A stretch of DNA of 64,000 bases from Synechococcus sp. RedBA-s. Its GTDB lineage: Bacteria; Cyanobacteriota; Cyanobacteriia; PCC-6307; Cyanobiaceae. The stretch is from the NCBI RefSeq assembly GCF_024345495.1, contig NZ_JAGQBF010000005.1:45811-109810 (forward strand), read 5' to 3'. A program made the position numbers and the translations under genes. This document shows, piece after piece, positions 34,092-42,292 of this stretch. Position 1 is the first letter of the stretch. Each line of letters opens with the position of its first letter. The notes under the pieces are model-generated. The model did no database searches. It was not told where the DNA came from and saw only the letters and a program-made list of their open reading frames with translations.

Positions 34092-34269
34092 TTCCAACTA
34101 GTATTTCGGCGGGTCCGATATCCACCCCCTGCCCAGTCCCTGTGGCCGTATAAGAATCCGTAGACTCCCAAGCCGATGGCTGAAATCGGTTCCAGCATAG
34201 GGCCTTTTCTGGCATTGCCCCATCCCTCACGGGAACTTAGGCGGGTCCGAGAACCAAATGTTTGATTCG
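34092..34269 (-). promoter_or_regulatory. attI region with junction core and direct repeats
   Basis: Minus-strand GTTGGAA (34098-34092) is the core shared between attI and the first cassette; it is the complement of the outer core of attC1. To its right lie two direct copies of GGCGGGTCCGA (34108-34118 and 34240-34250), which may serve as integrase-binding repeats as in known attI sites. The region sits between the first cassette gene and the integrase stop (34270), not beside the integrase start. A 60-codon open frame across it (34230-34048) is not convincing. Confidence 0.6.
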
Positions 34270-35256
34270 CTACAAAAGGTCTGCTGGGCTCATCACCCCA
34301 CAGGGGCCTCGATTCAGCACATGCGTATAGATCATCGTTGTCTTCACGTCACTGTGTCCAAGCAACTCCTGAATGGTTCGAATGTCATGGCCACGCTCCA
34401 GCAGGTGGGTGGCAAACGAATGCCGAAATGTGTGACAACTGGCCTGCTTGCTGATTCCTGCGCTCAGCATGGCTCGTTTCACGGCCTTCTGGATCAGGGA
34501 TGGGTCGATGTGGTGCCTGCCTTCGGTTCGATCCTTCTGGTCACGCCAGCGGTGAGCCTGCGGAAACACCCATTGCCAGGCCCACTCTGAAGCTGCGTTC
34601 GGATACTTGCGTCCCAGCGCCATGGGCAACATCACACGGCCCCACCCGGCCGCCAGATCCGCCCGGTGTATCTCCTGGACGTCCAGCAGATGGGCCTGGA
34701 TGGGCTGCACCAGACAGGCTGGAAGCACGGTGACGCGGTCCTTGTCACCCTTTCCGCTGCGGACGGTCAGCTGCCGGGTTTGGCAGTCCACATCCTTGAC
34801 GCGTAACCGCAGGGTTTCCATCAGCCGCAGGCCGCTGCCGTACAACAGCTGAGCCACGAGCTGCTCGACACCTTCGAGATGACTCAGCACCGCCTTCACC
34901 TCAGTCACCGTGAGCACCACCGGCAATCGCTTGCGCTGCCTGGCGCGAACCACCCCCTCCAGGTTCCCGACATCACCGCCCAGCACCTGCCTGTAGAGAA
35001 ACAACAAGGCCGACAGCGCCTGGTTCTGCGTGGAAGCACTCACCTGACCCTCCGTAGCCAGATGAGACAGGAAGGCATTGATCTCCTCTTCGCCCATCTC
35101 CCTCGGATGCCGCATGCCGTGAAAGCGCAGGAAGCGTTTCACCCACTGGGCATAGCTGGTGATCGTGCGCCGGGCGTAATGCCTCACCTGCATCTCCTCC
35201 CGGAAACGATCCATCAGCCGTGGGCCTGAAGCCTGAGCCATGCGTTCAACGCACAT
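34270..35256 (-). CDS. intI: Integron integrase IntI
   Basis: A tyrosine recombinase of 328 aa that inserts and excises cassettes at attI and attC. The N-terminal SAM-like domain (about 12-92) is followed by the catalytic domain with Arg144 (GSGLRLMETLRLR), His275/Arg278 (CHTFRHSFATHLL), His301 (LLGHSDVKTT) and nucleophile Tyr310. The IntI-specific insertion ALGRKYPNAASEWAWQWVFP (213-232) separates it from XerC/D. ATG 35256 has a GAAGGTGG ribosome-binding site; ATG 35241 is possible. It starts 6 bp after the metallo-hydrolase stop, so it likely shares that transcript, and it reads toward attI, an inverted arrangement. No lesion is visible. Confidence 0.93.
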   Translation of the reverse strand: MCVERMAQASGPRLMDRFREEMQVRHYARRTITSYAQWVKRFLRFHGMRHPREMGEEEINAFLSHLATEGQVSASTQNQALSALLFLYRQVLGGDVGNLEGVVRARQRKRLPVVLTVTEVKAVLSHLEGVEQLVAQLLYGSGLRLMETLRLRVKDVDCQTRQLTVRSGKGDKDRVTVLPACLVQPIQAHLLDVQEIHRADLAAGWGRVMLPMALGRKYPNAASEWAWQWVFPQAHRWRDQKDRTEGRHHIDPSLIQKAVKRAMLSAGISKQASCHTFRHSFATHLLERGHDIRTIQELLGHSDVKTTMIYTHVLNRGPCGVMSPADLL

Positions 35257-35262
35257 CCACCT

Positions 35263-36165
35263 TCAGAGTTCCCCGCCCTGTCCCTCCCGCGCCAGCGTGG
35301 CCTCCAGCTCCCGGCGCCAGTCCCCTGCCGCGAACGCATGCCAGCGGCCATGGCCGGGGAGCAGCCAGCGCACGTCCAGATCCAGCAACTTCTCCACGGA
35401 TCGAAGCTGCTCGTCCCAGTTCCACCAGCAGACCCTGCGGGAGGCCACCACCCCCGGCGGATCCAACCCCCACCAGAGGTGGTCGCCGCTGAACAGCACC
35501 TGATTGGCGAACAGCACCGCCACGCAGCCGGCTGTGTGTCCCGGCACCGAAATCACCAGCAGGTCGTCATCAAGCTGCTGGCGCTCCGTGCCCTCGAAGC
35601 GGTGCTCCGCCTGAGGGGCGGCCGCCGCATCGGCGCTGTGGATCCAGCGCTCGGCGCCGAACCGCTGGGCCCAGGCCTGGTGGTCGGCCACGTCGTCGCG
35701 GTGGCTGAGCAGGATCCGGCCCACCCCGCCGAGCGCCTCGATCCGGCGGGCCAGGGCAGCGCTCCAGCGCGGGGAATCGATCAGCACGTTGTCGGGGCTG
35801 CCATCGGCTCGCCGTCGCGTGATCAGCCAGCTGCTGGCCCCGAAGCTCTTGCGCGACGCCCAGCCGCAGTAGTGCACCTGCCCCTGGGGCACGCTGGTCA
35901 CCAGGGCCGGGAAGCCATCGGCGGGCGTCTGGGCCAGCAGCTCCCGGGTGGTGCCGATGGCCGCCACCGGGCAGGCCTGCAGCGCCAGCAGGGCCGAGCG
36001 GGTCTCGCCTGCACCCTCGGGCTGGGCGCGCACATGGGAGCTGCTGCCGGTGGGGGCGAAGTGGGCCGGATCGAACTGCCAGCAGGTGCCGCAGTCGATG
36101 CAGCTGGAATCCACGTAGAAGGGGCCACCCACATTGGCGGTCAGACGCTCGGCGACACGAGCCAT
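35263..36165 (-). CDS. MBL-fold metallo-hydrolase with N-terminal ferredoxin-like domain
   Basis: A 300-aa protein. The N-terminus has a single-cluster ferredoxin motif (Cys22, Cys25, Cys28 and Cys65 in QACPVAAIG). The rest is a metallo-beta-lactamase fold: SHRDDVADH (metal site), PGHTAGC, LFSGDHLWW and LPGHGRWH. The HRDD variant of HxHxDH is common in glyoxalase II-like hydrolases. Similar ferredoxin-MBL fusions occur in cyanobacteria without known function. It is host-type DNA flanking the integron; the integrase follows after 6 bp, and the gene is divergent from the SWIM protein gene. Confidence 0.85.
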   Translation of the reverse strand: MARVAERLTANVGGPFYVDSSCIDCGTCWQFDPAHFAPTGSSSHVRAQPEGAGETRSALLALQACPVAAIGTTRELLAQTPADGFPALVTSVPQGQVHYCGWASRKSFGASSWLITRRRADGSPDNVLIDSPRWSAALARRIEALGGVGRILLSHRDDVADHQAWAQRFGAERWIHSADAAAAPQAEHRFEGTERQQLDDDLLVISVPGHTAGCVAVLFANQVLFSGDHLWWGLDPPGVVASRRVCWWNWDEQLRSVEKLLDLDVRWLLPGHGRWHAFAAGDWRRELEATLAREGQGGEL

Positions 36166-36246
36166 GCTCAGCTCTCAGATCCCTTCCAGCCTGGCGAGCA
36201 CTGGCCAGCAGCGGCCGCTGCCCCAGCCGCTCGGCATACTTTCTCC

Positions 36247-37146
36247 ATGACCCTCTCCGGCACCGGCACCGCCTTCGGCGGCAGTCCCATCACCACCCAG
36301 CTGGGCCAGCAGGGCCTGGGACAGCAGCCCTGGTGGGTGGAGCAGTGGATGGAGCTGATCAACTCCTACCGCTACAAGAAACGGCTGGAGCGCGCCTGGT
36401 CCTACGTGCGCGAGGGCAACGTGCTCTCGATCCGCTTCGAGGGGCGCCGCGTGCATGCCCGCGTCCAGGGCACCGAAGAGGAGCCCTACAAGGTGAAGCT
36501 CTGGCTGGATGTGCTCAGTGACGACGACTGGGGCTACGTGCTCGAAGCCCTCGGCCAGAAGGCCCGCTGGTCGGCCCAGCTGCTGGCCGGCGTCATGCCC
36601 CAGGACATCGAGCGCGCCTTCGCCGCCAGCGGCCGCCGCTTGTTTCCCTTCAAGCTGCAGGAGGTGCGCAGCGAGTGCAGCTGCCCCGACAAGGCCAATC
36701 CCTGCAAACACGTCAGCGCCGTCTACTACCTGATGGGCGACCGCTTCAGCGAAGACCCCTTCGTGCTCTTCCAGTTGCGCGGCCGCTCCAGGACCCAGTT
36801 GCTCTCCGACCTGGCCAAGCGCCGGCGCAAACAGCTGGCTGCAGCCGGAGGCGGCAAGCGCCGGGCCGCCGTCCATGTGCCTCACCCGGTGCACCCAGCC
36901 GTGATCGACCCGAGCCGCTGGTGGTCGTACGCCTCGGCCCTGGATCCGGATCTGGTGGTGATCACGCCGGCGATGGAGGGGGAAAGCGGGCTCGACGAGG
37001 CCGGTGAACTGCCCCTGGCCACCGAACCCCTCTTCCCTGAAGCCAACCGCCACTTCCTCGGCCTGCTGCAGGCCCAGGCCAGCCGGGTGAGCCAACTGGC
37101 CCTGGCCCAGGCCATGGGTGGCGGCGGCGGCGATGCCGAGGCCTGA
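36247..37146 (+). CDS. SWIM zinc-finger protein
   Basis: A 299-aa protein from ATG 36247. The SWIM motif is Cys144-x-Cys146 and Cys153-x-His155 (ECSCPDKANPCKH), which binds zinc and usually nucleic acid or protein. The N-terminal half (WWVEQWMELI, RAWSYVREGNVLSI, VKLWLDVLSDDDW) is the conserved part of bacterial SWIM proteins, often found beside SNF2 helicases, although none is here. The long open frame upstream of the ATG is a shadow of the divergent gene. It overlaps the MEKHLA gene start by 14 bp. Confidence 0.85.
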   Translation: MTLSGTGTAFGGSPITTQLGQQGLGQQPWWVEQWMELINSYRYKKRLERAWSYVREGNVLSIRFEGRRVHARVQGTEEEPYKVKLWLDVLSDDDWGYVLEALGQKARWSAQLLAGVMPQDIERAFAASGRRLFPFKLQEVRSECSCPDKANPCKHVSAVYYLMGDRFSEDPFVLFQLRGRSRTQLLSDLAKRRRKQLAAAGGGKRRAAVHVPHPVHPAVIDPSRWWSYASALDPDLVVITPAMEGESGLDEAGELPLATEPLFPEANRHFLGLLQAQASRVSQLALAQAMGGGGGDAEA

Positions 37147-37702
37147 GCCTGAGGCCGGCCCACTGCCCGCCGAGGCCCCCTGGCTGAGCGCGGCGGCGAT
37201 CGAGCTGACCAGCTGGCTGCTGGACTCCCACCAGCGGGGCTTCGGCCGGCCCCTGATCGCTGCCGCTGCCGGCAGCGCGGCCCAGGAGCTTTTCGCCGCA
37301 GCCCTCGTGGTGCTCGCCCACGACGGCTGCGCGGACCGGCCTGATCACGACCCCCGCCTGATCTACGCCAACAGCTCCGCCCTGACGCTCTGGCGCCGCC
37401 CCTGGGCGGAGATGGTGGGCCTGCCCTCCCGGCTCACGGCCGAGCCCAGCGAGCGCTCCGGCCGCGAGCGCCTGCTGACCAGCGCCCGGGCCCGGGGGGC
37501 CCTCAGCGGCTACACCGGCATCCGCATCGACAGCCACGGTCGCCGTTTCGTGATCCATGGCGCCCGCCTCTGGACCCTGCGCGACAGCGACGGGCACGAG
37601 CGCGGTCAGGCCGCCGCCTTCTCCAGCTGGTGGTGGCTGCCGCGGCAGCCCCTGGCGGTTCTCCCCCCCTGCTCTGGTGTAGAGACCGCAGGGAGCGGGT
37701 AG
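37133..37702 (+). CDS. MEKHLA-domain protein
   Basis: A 189-aa PAS-related MEKHLA-domain protein. Recognisable blocks are LLDSHQRGFGRPLI, DPRLIYANSSALTLWRRPW, LPSRLTAEPSERSGRERLL, GYTGIRIDSHGRRFVIHGARLW and GQAAAFSSWWW. Such domains probably bind small ligands. ATG 37133 lies within the end of the SWIM gene (a GTG at 37118 is also possible), so translation is coupled. A Pro-rich segment precedes the stop. The function is unknown in bacteria. Confidence 0.8.
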   Translation: MPRPEPEAGPLPAEAPWLSAAAIELTSWLLDSHQRGFGRPLIAAAAGSAAQELFAAALVVLAHDGCADRPDHDPRLIYANSSALTLWRRPWAEMVGLPSRLTAEPSERSGRERLLTSARARGALSGYTGIRIDSHGRRFVIHGARLWTLRDSDGHERGQAAAFSSWWWLPRQPLAVLPPCSGVETAGSG

Positions 37703-37813
37703 ACCGAACCGAATGGGACGGTTTCTGCACTCCTGGTTCTCATTGGGATCGGCCACATTGGCTACACGGGTGATCCGAACCACCCCGATCTCTCAACAGT
37801 GAAGGACACCACC

Positions 37814-38236
37814 ATGCTGACTCTGCGCCATTCCCCCTTCGATCTGCTCGAGCGTCTGGAGCAACAGGTCAATCAAGCCGAACGCGTCCCAGCCGCCGAA
37901 GTGCATGAAACCGATCAGGCCTATGTCGTCGTGCTGGAACTCCCCGGCGTCGACAAGGAGTCGATTGAAGTGAAAGCCACCGACCGCTCCCTGCTGATCA
38001 GCGCCGAGCGCCGCTCCTTGGCCAGCAGCGCCCCCAGCGACGCCAAGAACGGGGACGCCAGAGTTGATGGCCCCATCCACAGCGAGTTCCGCTACGGAAC
38101 CTGGAGCCGCAGCTTCCGTTTCGCCGGCGGCCTGCAGCGGGAGGGCATCGAAGCCCGCTACCGCGATGGCCTGCTCACCGTCACAGCGCCCAAGGCTCAG
38201 ACCCACAGCACCGTTGTGGTGAAAGTGGAGGGTTGA
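37814..38236 (+). CDS. hspA: Small heat-shock protein, Hsp20 family
   Basis: An alpha-crystallin-type holdase chaperone of 140 aa. The beta-sandwich runs from about residue 25 (VPAAEVHETDQAYVVVLELPGV) to the end, with FRYGTWSRSFRF and the GLLTVTAPK strand. The start ATG 37814 has a GAAGGA ribosome-binding site 7 bases upstream. A typical I-x-I/V C-terminal tail is not obvious (VVVKVEG ends the protein), which could affect oligomer assembly. A strong intrinsic terminator follows. Confidence 0.9.
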   Translation: MLTLRHSPFDLLERLEQQVNQAERVPAAEVHETDQAYVVVLELPGVDKESIEVKATDRSLLISAERRSLASSAPSDAKNGDARVDGPIHSEFRYGTWSRSFRFAGGLQREGIEARYRDGLLTVTAPKAQTHSTVVVKVEG

Positions 38237-38283
38237 ACCAGGCCCAGGGCAGAGCCCTGAAGCCTTGAGATCCGTGGTCCCCA

Positions 38284-38311
38284 GCCCCGGCCCCAGGGCC
38301 GGGGCCTTTTT
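38284..38311 (+). terminator. Intrinsic terminator after hsp20
   Basis: A perfect 10-bp GC stem (GCCCCGGCCC / GGGCCGGGGC) with a two-base loop, followed one base later by TTTTT. It ends transcription of the hsp20 gene and separates it from the convergent nrt operon. Confidence 0.85.
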
Positions 38312-38320
38312 GTGGGTGGC

Positions 38321-39160
38321 TCACTCCGTGTCGTCGTGGGCGAAGCGGCTGTAGAGGAAATCCAGGGCCTGGTTGCGCATGTCGTAGTAGATCGGGTCTT
38401 CCATGATCTCCTCGCGGTTGCGTGGCCGCGGGAAGTTGATCTCCATGATTTCACCGATCTTGGCGGCGGGACCGTTGGTCATCATCACCAGACGATCCGC
38501 CAGGAACAGCGCCTCGTCGATGTCGTGGGTGATCATCAGCACCGTGCACTTCTGAGTGTTCCAGATCGTCAGCAGCTCCTCCTGTAATTCCTCCTTGGTG
38601 ATGGCATCGAGGGCACCGAAGGGTTCATCGAGGATCAGCACCTCCGGCCGAATCGCCAGGGCCCGGGCGATCGCCACCCGCTGCTTCATGCCCCCCGAGA
38701 GCTGGTTGATCTTCTTGTCCGCCGCCTCGGTGAGCCCCACCATGGCCAGGTGCTCGCGGGTGATCTCCTTTTTCTCCACGGCCGGCAGATCAGGCTTGAC
38801 CGAATCGATCGCCAGATACACGTTGTCGTAGGCGCTGAACCAGGGCAGCAGTGCATAGCCCTGGAACACCACCATTCGGTCGGGGCCGGGTTTAGTGATC
38901 GCATTGCCGTGGAGCACCACCTGGCCGCTGCTGGGGGTGGAGAAGCCCGACACCATGTTGAGCAGGGTGGACTTGCCGCAACCGGAGTGGCCGATCACGC
39001 ACATGAACTCTCCCTGGTTCACGGCCATGTCGATGCCATCGAGCACCGTGTAGGGACCCGTGGGGGTGGGGTACACCTTGCTGACGTTCTCGAAGCGCAG
39101 GAAGGCCTCAGTGGACGGGCTTGGTAAACCCGCCAGGGTGGGCTGAAGCAGTGTGGACAT
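38321..39160 (-). CDS. nrtD: Nitrate ABC transporter ATP-binding protein NrtD
   Basis: The second ATPase of the nitrate/nitrite importer, 279 aa. Walker A is GHSGCGKST, signature [15 protein letters not shown], Walker [12 protein letters not shown], and [11 protein letters not shown] the H-loop. The region after Walker A ([17 protein letters not shown]) and the C-terminal [11 protein letters not shown] are typical for NrtC/NrtD and their bicarbonate homologues CmpC/CmpD. It is the last gene of the nrtABCD run, 62 bp after nrtC. It pairs with NrtC on NrtB. Confidence 0.9.
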   Translation of the reverse strand: MSTLLQPTLAGLPSPSTEAFLRFENVSKVYPTPTGPYTVLDGIDMAVNQGEFMCVIGHSGCGKSTLLNMVSGFSTPSSGQVVLHGNAITKPGPDRMVVFQGYALLPWFSAYDNVYLAIDSVKPDLPAVEKKEITREHLAMVGLTEAADKKINQLSGGMKQRVAIARALAIRPEVLILDEPFGALDAITKEELQEELLTIWNTQKCTVLMITHDIDEALFLADRLVMMTNGPAAKIGEIMEINFPRPRNREEIMEDPIYYDMRNQALDFLYSRFAHDDTE

Positions 39161-39222
39161 GAAGGATCTCGCTGGAGGACGGTGAATCGGGACCGAAGGC
39201 TTGTGGGAGGCGCTCCTGCCGA

Positions 39223-41238
39223 TCAGGCACGCCGAGGTGGCGCCAGGGGGATTTCGGCGATGCTGAAATCGCGTTTGATCGTCTGGGCGTTGAGATAACC
39301 AATTGGATCGTCGGCATTGAAGGGAAGGCCATCGAAGAGCTCGATGCCCTGCCGCTGATAACTGATTGCATCGAGGCCGAGCTCACGGGCGGCCGTGCTG
39401 AACACCCCCACCTGGCAGACCCGTTCGAGGATCTCCACCCAGTTGCGCGGCAGGGGGATCTCGGCCCAGCGGGCCATCTGGGTCATCATCCAGAGGTGCT
39501 CGGTGCGGCTGGGCCGGTTCAGCCCCTCCCCAAAGAACAGGTGGTGCGGCACCGCCCCCTCGCTCTCCGGTCCCCCCCGATCCACGTCGGCGCTGGCCTC
39601 GCTGAAGCGGATCATCTCCGGCTTGATGCCGAGATAGCGGCGGTCGCTGAGCAGCTCGCTCAGCTCAGCCCAGTGCGCCGGATCGGCGCAGTAGCGGCAG
39701 GCCTCCAGCAGCGCCTTGGTGAGGGCGATGTTGGTGTTGGGATAGGCGATGGCCCAGTCTTCGCGCAGCCCCAGCACCTTGCCGGGATGGCCGGGCCAGA
39801 TCGCCAGATCGCCCGCCACAGCGATGCCGTGGCCGTCGCGAATGGCCCTATCGAGCCAGGGGGCCCCCACGCAGTAGCCGTCGATGCTGCCGTCCTTGAG
39901 GTCGGCGAGCATCTGGGCCGGAGGCAGGGCCTGCAGGTGCACATCCTTGTCGGGATCGATGCCGTTCGCCGCCAGCCAGTAGCGCAGCAGCAGGTTGTGC
40001 ATCGAGGCCTCGTGCACGATCCCCATCGTGTGGGGCTCCCGCTCATGGCTCTTGAGGTAGGCCCGGTAGTCCTCCACCGTGCGCACCCCCTGCTCCGCCA
40101 GCCGGCGGCCCAGGGTGATGCCATTGCCGTTGCGACTCAAGGTGAGTGGCGTCACGATCGGCAGCGGCGGGCCGCCGTGACCACCCGCCGTCATCCAGGT
40201 GGGCATGCCCGCCGGCATCAGCGAGGCGTCAAGGGTGCCATCCACCAGCCCGTCGACGATGCCGCGCCAGCTGGTTTCGCGGATCAGGCTCACTTCATCG
40301 AGGCCGTGCTTGGTGAAGAGCCCGTGGGCTTCCGCCACTGCCAGGGGAGCACTGGCGGCCAGGGGCAGGAAGCCCAGATCCAGGTTCACCTTCTCGAGGC
40401 CGTGGCGTGCCACCACGGCATGGGGCCGGGCACGCCACTGCTTCACCCGCTTCTGACGGTTGAGGAAGTAGATGATCTCCGAGCGCAAGCTGTAATAGCT
40501 CGGGTGGTGCACCACCTCCAGCCGGGCCCGGGGCCGGGGGATGTCCACCTCGAGAATGCCGCCGATCTTGGAGCCGGGGCCGTTGGTGAGCATCACGATC
40601 CGGTCCGAGAGCAGCACCGCCTCGTCCACGTCGTGGGTGACCATCACCGCGGTGAGCTCATGCTCATTGCAGATCTGCATCAACTTCTCCTGCAGATTCC
40701 CCCGGGTGAGTGCATCAAGGGCACCGAAGGGTTCATCCAGCAGCAGCAGCTTGGGGCGAATCGCCAGGGCACGGGCGATGGCCACCCGCTGTCGCATGCC
40801 ACCGGAGAGCTGCAGCGGCAGCTTGGCCGCCGCTGGACCGAGCCCCACCATATCGATGTGCTCCTGAACGACGGCATCGCGCTCGCGGCTGCCGATCTTC
40901 CCCATCACCTCATCCACCGCCAGGGCGATGTTCTCCCGCACCGAGAGCCAGGGCAGCAGCGAGTAGTTCTGGAACACCACCATCTTGTCTGGGCCGGGGC
41001 GCTTGATGGCTTCTCCATCCAGCAGCACCGTGCCTTCGGTGGGTAGATCAAGCCCGGCGATCATGTTCAGCAGCGTGCTCTTACCGCAACCGGAGTGACC
41101 GATCAGGGAGATGAACTCGCCTTTGCGAATCTCCAGATCAATGCCCTGCAGAGCGAGGTAGCTGCCGCCGCCCTTGAGGGCGAAGCTTTTGTCGATGGCA
41201 CGCACATCCACCAGGGAAGGCGCTGGGGTGGTGGTCAT
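39223..41238 (-). CDS. nrtC: Nitrate ABC transporter ATP-binding protein NrtC with regulatory domain
   Basis: A 671-aa protein: residues 1-265 are an ABC ATPase ([35 protein letters not shown]), then a linker and a C-terminal NrtA-like solute-binding domain of about 390 aa (LDLGFLPLAASAPLAV, DGYCVGAPWLDRAIRDG, LTKALLEACRYC). In NrtC this extra domain mediates inhibition of uptake when ammonium is present. The paralogous CmpC of bicarbonate uptake has the same layout, but the nrtA neighbour favours nitrate. Confidence 0.92.
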   Translation of the reverse strand: MTTTPAPSLVDVRAIDKSFALKGGGSYLALQGIDLEIRKGEFISLIGHSGCGKSTLLNMIAGLDLPTEGTVLLDGEAIKRPGPDKMVVFQNYSLLPWLSVRENIALAVDEVMGKIGSRERDAVVQEHIDMVGLGPAAAKLPLQLSGGMRQRVAIARALAIRPKLLLLDEPFGALDALTRGNLQEKLMQICNEHELTAVMVTHDVDEAVLLSDRIVMLTNGPGSKIGGILEVDIPRPRARLEVVHHPSYYSLRSEIIYFLNRQKRVKQWRARPHAVVARHGLEKVNLDLGFLPLAASAPLAVAEAHGLFTKHGLDEVSLIRETSWRGIVDGLVDGTLDASLMPAGMPTWMTAGGHGGPPLPIVTPLTLSRNGNGITLGRRLAEQGVRTVEDYRAYLKSHEREPHTMGIVHEASMHNLLLRYWLAANGIDPDKDVHLQALPPAQMLADLKDGSIDGYCVGAPWLDRAIRDGHGIAVAGDLAIWPGHPGKVLGLREDWAIAYPNTNIALTKALLEACRYCADPAHWAELSELLSDRRYLGIKPEMIRFSEASADVDRGGPESEGAVPHHLFFGEGLNRPSRTEHLWMMTQMARWAEIPLPRNWVEILERVCQVGVFSTAARELGLDAISYQRQGIELFDGLPFNADDPIGYLNAQTIKRDFSIAEIPLAPPRRA

Positions 41239-41302
41239 GGCTGAATCCGTTGCAGGAGAACGTGGGCAGGCCGTGGGAACGAAGCGGAAGTTGGAATGAC
41301 GA

Positions 41303-42136
41303 TCATTGGCCCGGGGAGATGCGGGTCTGCAGCCAAGCCATCAGACGATCGAGCACCAAGCCGATGGCACCGATCCAGATCACGCCGAGCACGATCTCGC
41401 CCACGTAGTTCTGCTGGTAGGCATCCCAGATGAAGAAGCCGATGCCCAGGGTGCCGGGCATCACGATCTCAGCGGCGATGATCGCCAGCCAGGCCAGACC
41501 GATCGAAATGCGCAGACCCGTGAAGATGTAGGGGAGAGCCGAGGGGATCAGCACCTTGGTGAAGAAACGACGGCTCGACATCTGCAGCACCAGGGCCACA
41601 TTGCGGTAGTCCTGAGGAATCTGACGCACGCCTTCGGCAGTGTTGATCAGGATCGGCCAAATCGCGGTGATGAAGATCACGAAGATGGCCGCCGGTTGGT
41701 TCTTCTGGAACAGCACCAGGGCGATCGGCACCCAGGCCAGTGGCGCCACCATGCGCAGGAACTGGAACAGGGGGTCGAAGGCGCGGTTGATCGTGGGCTT
41801 GAGGCCGATCGTGATGCCCACGGCGATGCCAACCAGCGCGGCAAGGGTATAGCCCTGGGCCACCCGCGACAGGCTGGCCATGGTCTGCCAGAAGAGACCT
41901 TTGTCGAGGCCGCCGCGATCGTAGAAGGGGTAGAGGATCAGGGTGCGGGTGCGTTCCTCAGTGAATAGGCTGGAGGGAGCGGGCAGGGCGATCACCCCGG
42001 CCGATGAGAGAATCTGCCAGAGCAACAGGAACCCGCCGGTACCCAGGAGTGGCGGCAGCCAGGTGCCGGAGCTCCGGGTGAGCCATCCCAGCGGATTGGA
42101 GGCAACCCCCGGGCGGCGCGGTGAAGTGGGAACCAT
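41303..42136 (-). CDS. nrtB: Nitrate ABC transporter permease NrtB
   Basis: An inner-membrane permease of 277 aa with about six spans. The conserved cytoplasmic loop for ATPase contact is seen around NTAEGVRQIPQDYRNVALVLQMSSRRFF, and the C-terminus (GFFIWDAYQQNYVGEIVLGVIW) is typical for the NrtB/CmpB/SsuC group. I chose ATG 42136, because the upstream extension in the same frame is not conserved. It lies 64 bp upstream of nrtC and 156 bp after nrtA, with a hairpin between. Confidence 0.92.
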   Translation of the reverse strand: MVPTSPRRPGVASNPLGWLTRSSGTWLPPLLGTGGFLLLWQILSSAGVIALPAPSSLFTEERTRTLILYPFYDRGGLDKGLFWQTMASLSRVAQGYTLAALVGIAVGITIGLKPTINRAFDPLFQFLRMVAPLAWVPIALVLFQKNQPAAIFVIFITAIWPILINTAEGVRQIPQDYRNVALVLQMSSRRFFTKVLIPSALPYIFTGLRISIGLAWLAIIAAEIVMPGTLGIGFFIWDAYQQNYVGEIVLGVIWIGAIGLVLDRLMAWLQTRISPGQ

Positions 42137-42242
42137 GAATGGAATGCTCCGTAGATTGTTGAATGGGAAAGGGATCGGTCCGCAGTGGCCGAGACCGGGC
42201 AAATGACCTTAGACGGGTTAGGAACTGGCTGGCTAGGCGTCC

Positions 42243-42276
42243 AAAAAAGAACTCCGGGAGTTGGAAGCCCCCGGAG
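42243..42276 (-). terminator. Hairpin with T-run between nrtA and nrtB
   Basis: On the minus strand CTCCGGG and CCCGGAG form a 7-bp stem around an 11-base loop, followed by TTCTTTTTT. It is located 17 bp after the nrtA stop. It may lower expression of nrtBCD relative to the abundant binding protein. Confidence 0.65.
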
Positions 42277-42292
42277 AAGGATCACTCCACGA

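Larger units (their letters stand above)
21965..35256 (-). mobile_element. Chromosomal integron: intI, attI and about nine gene cassettes
   Basis: This region contains an IntI-type tyrosine recombinase (34270-35256), an attI junction (34092-34098) and eight attC-like sites at 32994, 32094, 28979, 28401, 27617, 26603, 25207 and 22627 (start positions). On the minus strand each cassette starts with TTRRRY-like bases that are the exact complement of the outer core of its own attC. All eight attC/cassette pairs pass this test, which fixes both borders and orientation. Cassette sizes run from about 0.58 to 3.1 kb. Many cassette genes are visibly AT-richer than the host flanks. The last cassette (mazEF) has no recognisable attC, so the distal end is truncated or unmarked. 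The integrase points in the same direction as the cassettes. Confidence 0.9.

Noticed and set aside
34048..34230. 60-codon open frame on the minus strand beside intI
   Set aside because: It spans the attI core and repeats, has no ribosome-binding site and no protein-like pattern.
22200..35300. CRISPR arrays or insertion sequences within the accessory region
   Set aside because: No regularly spaced direct repeats, no cas genes, and no transposase were seen; repeated elements are attC sites.
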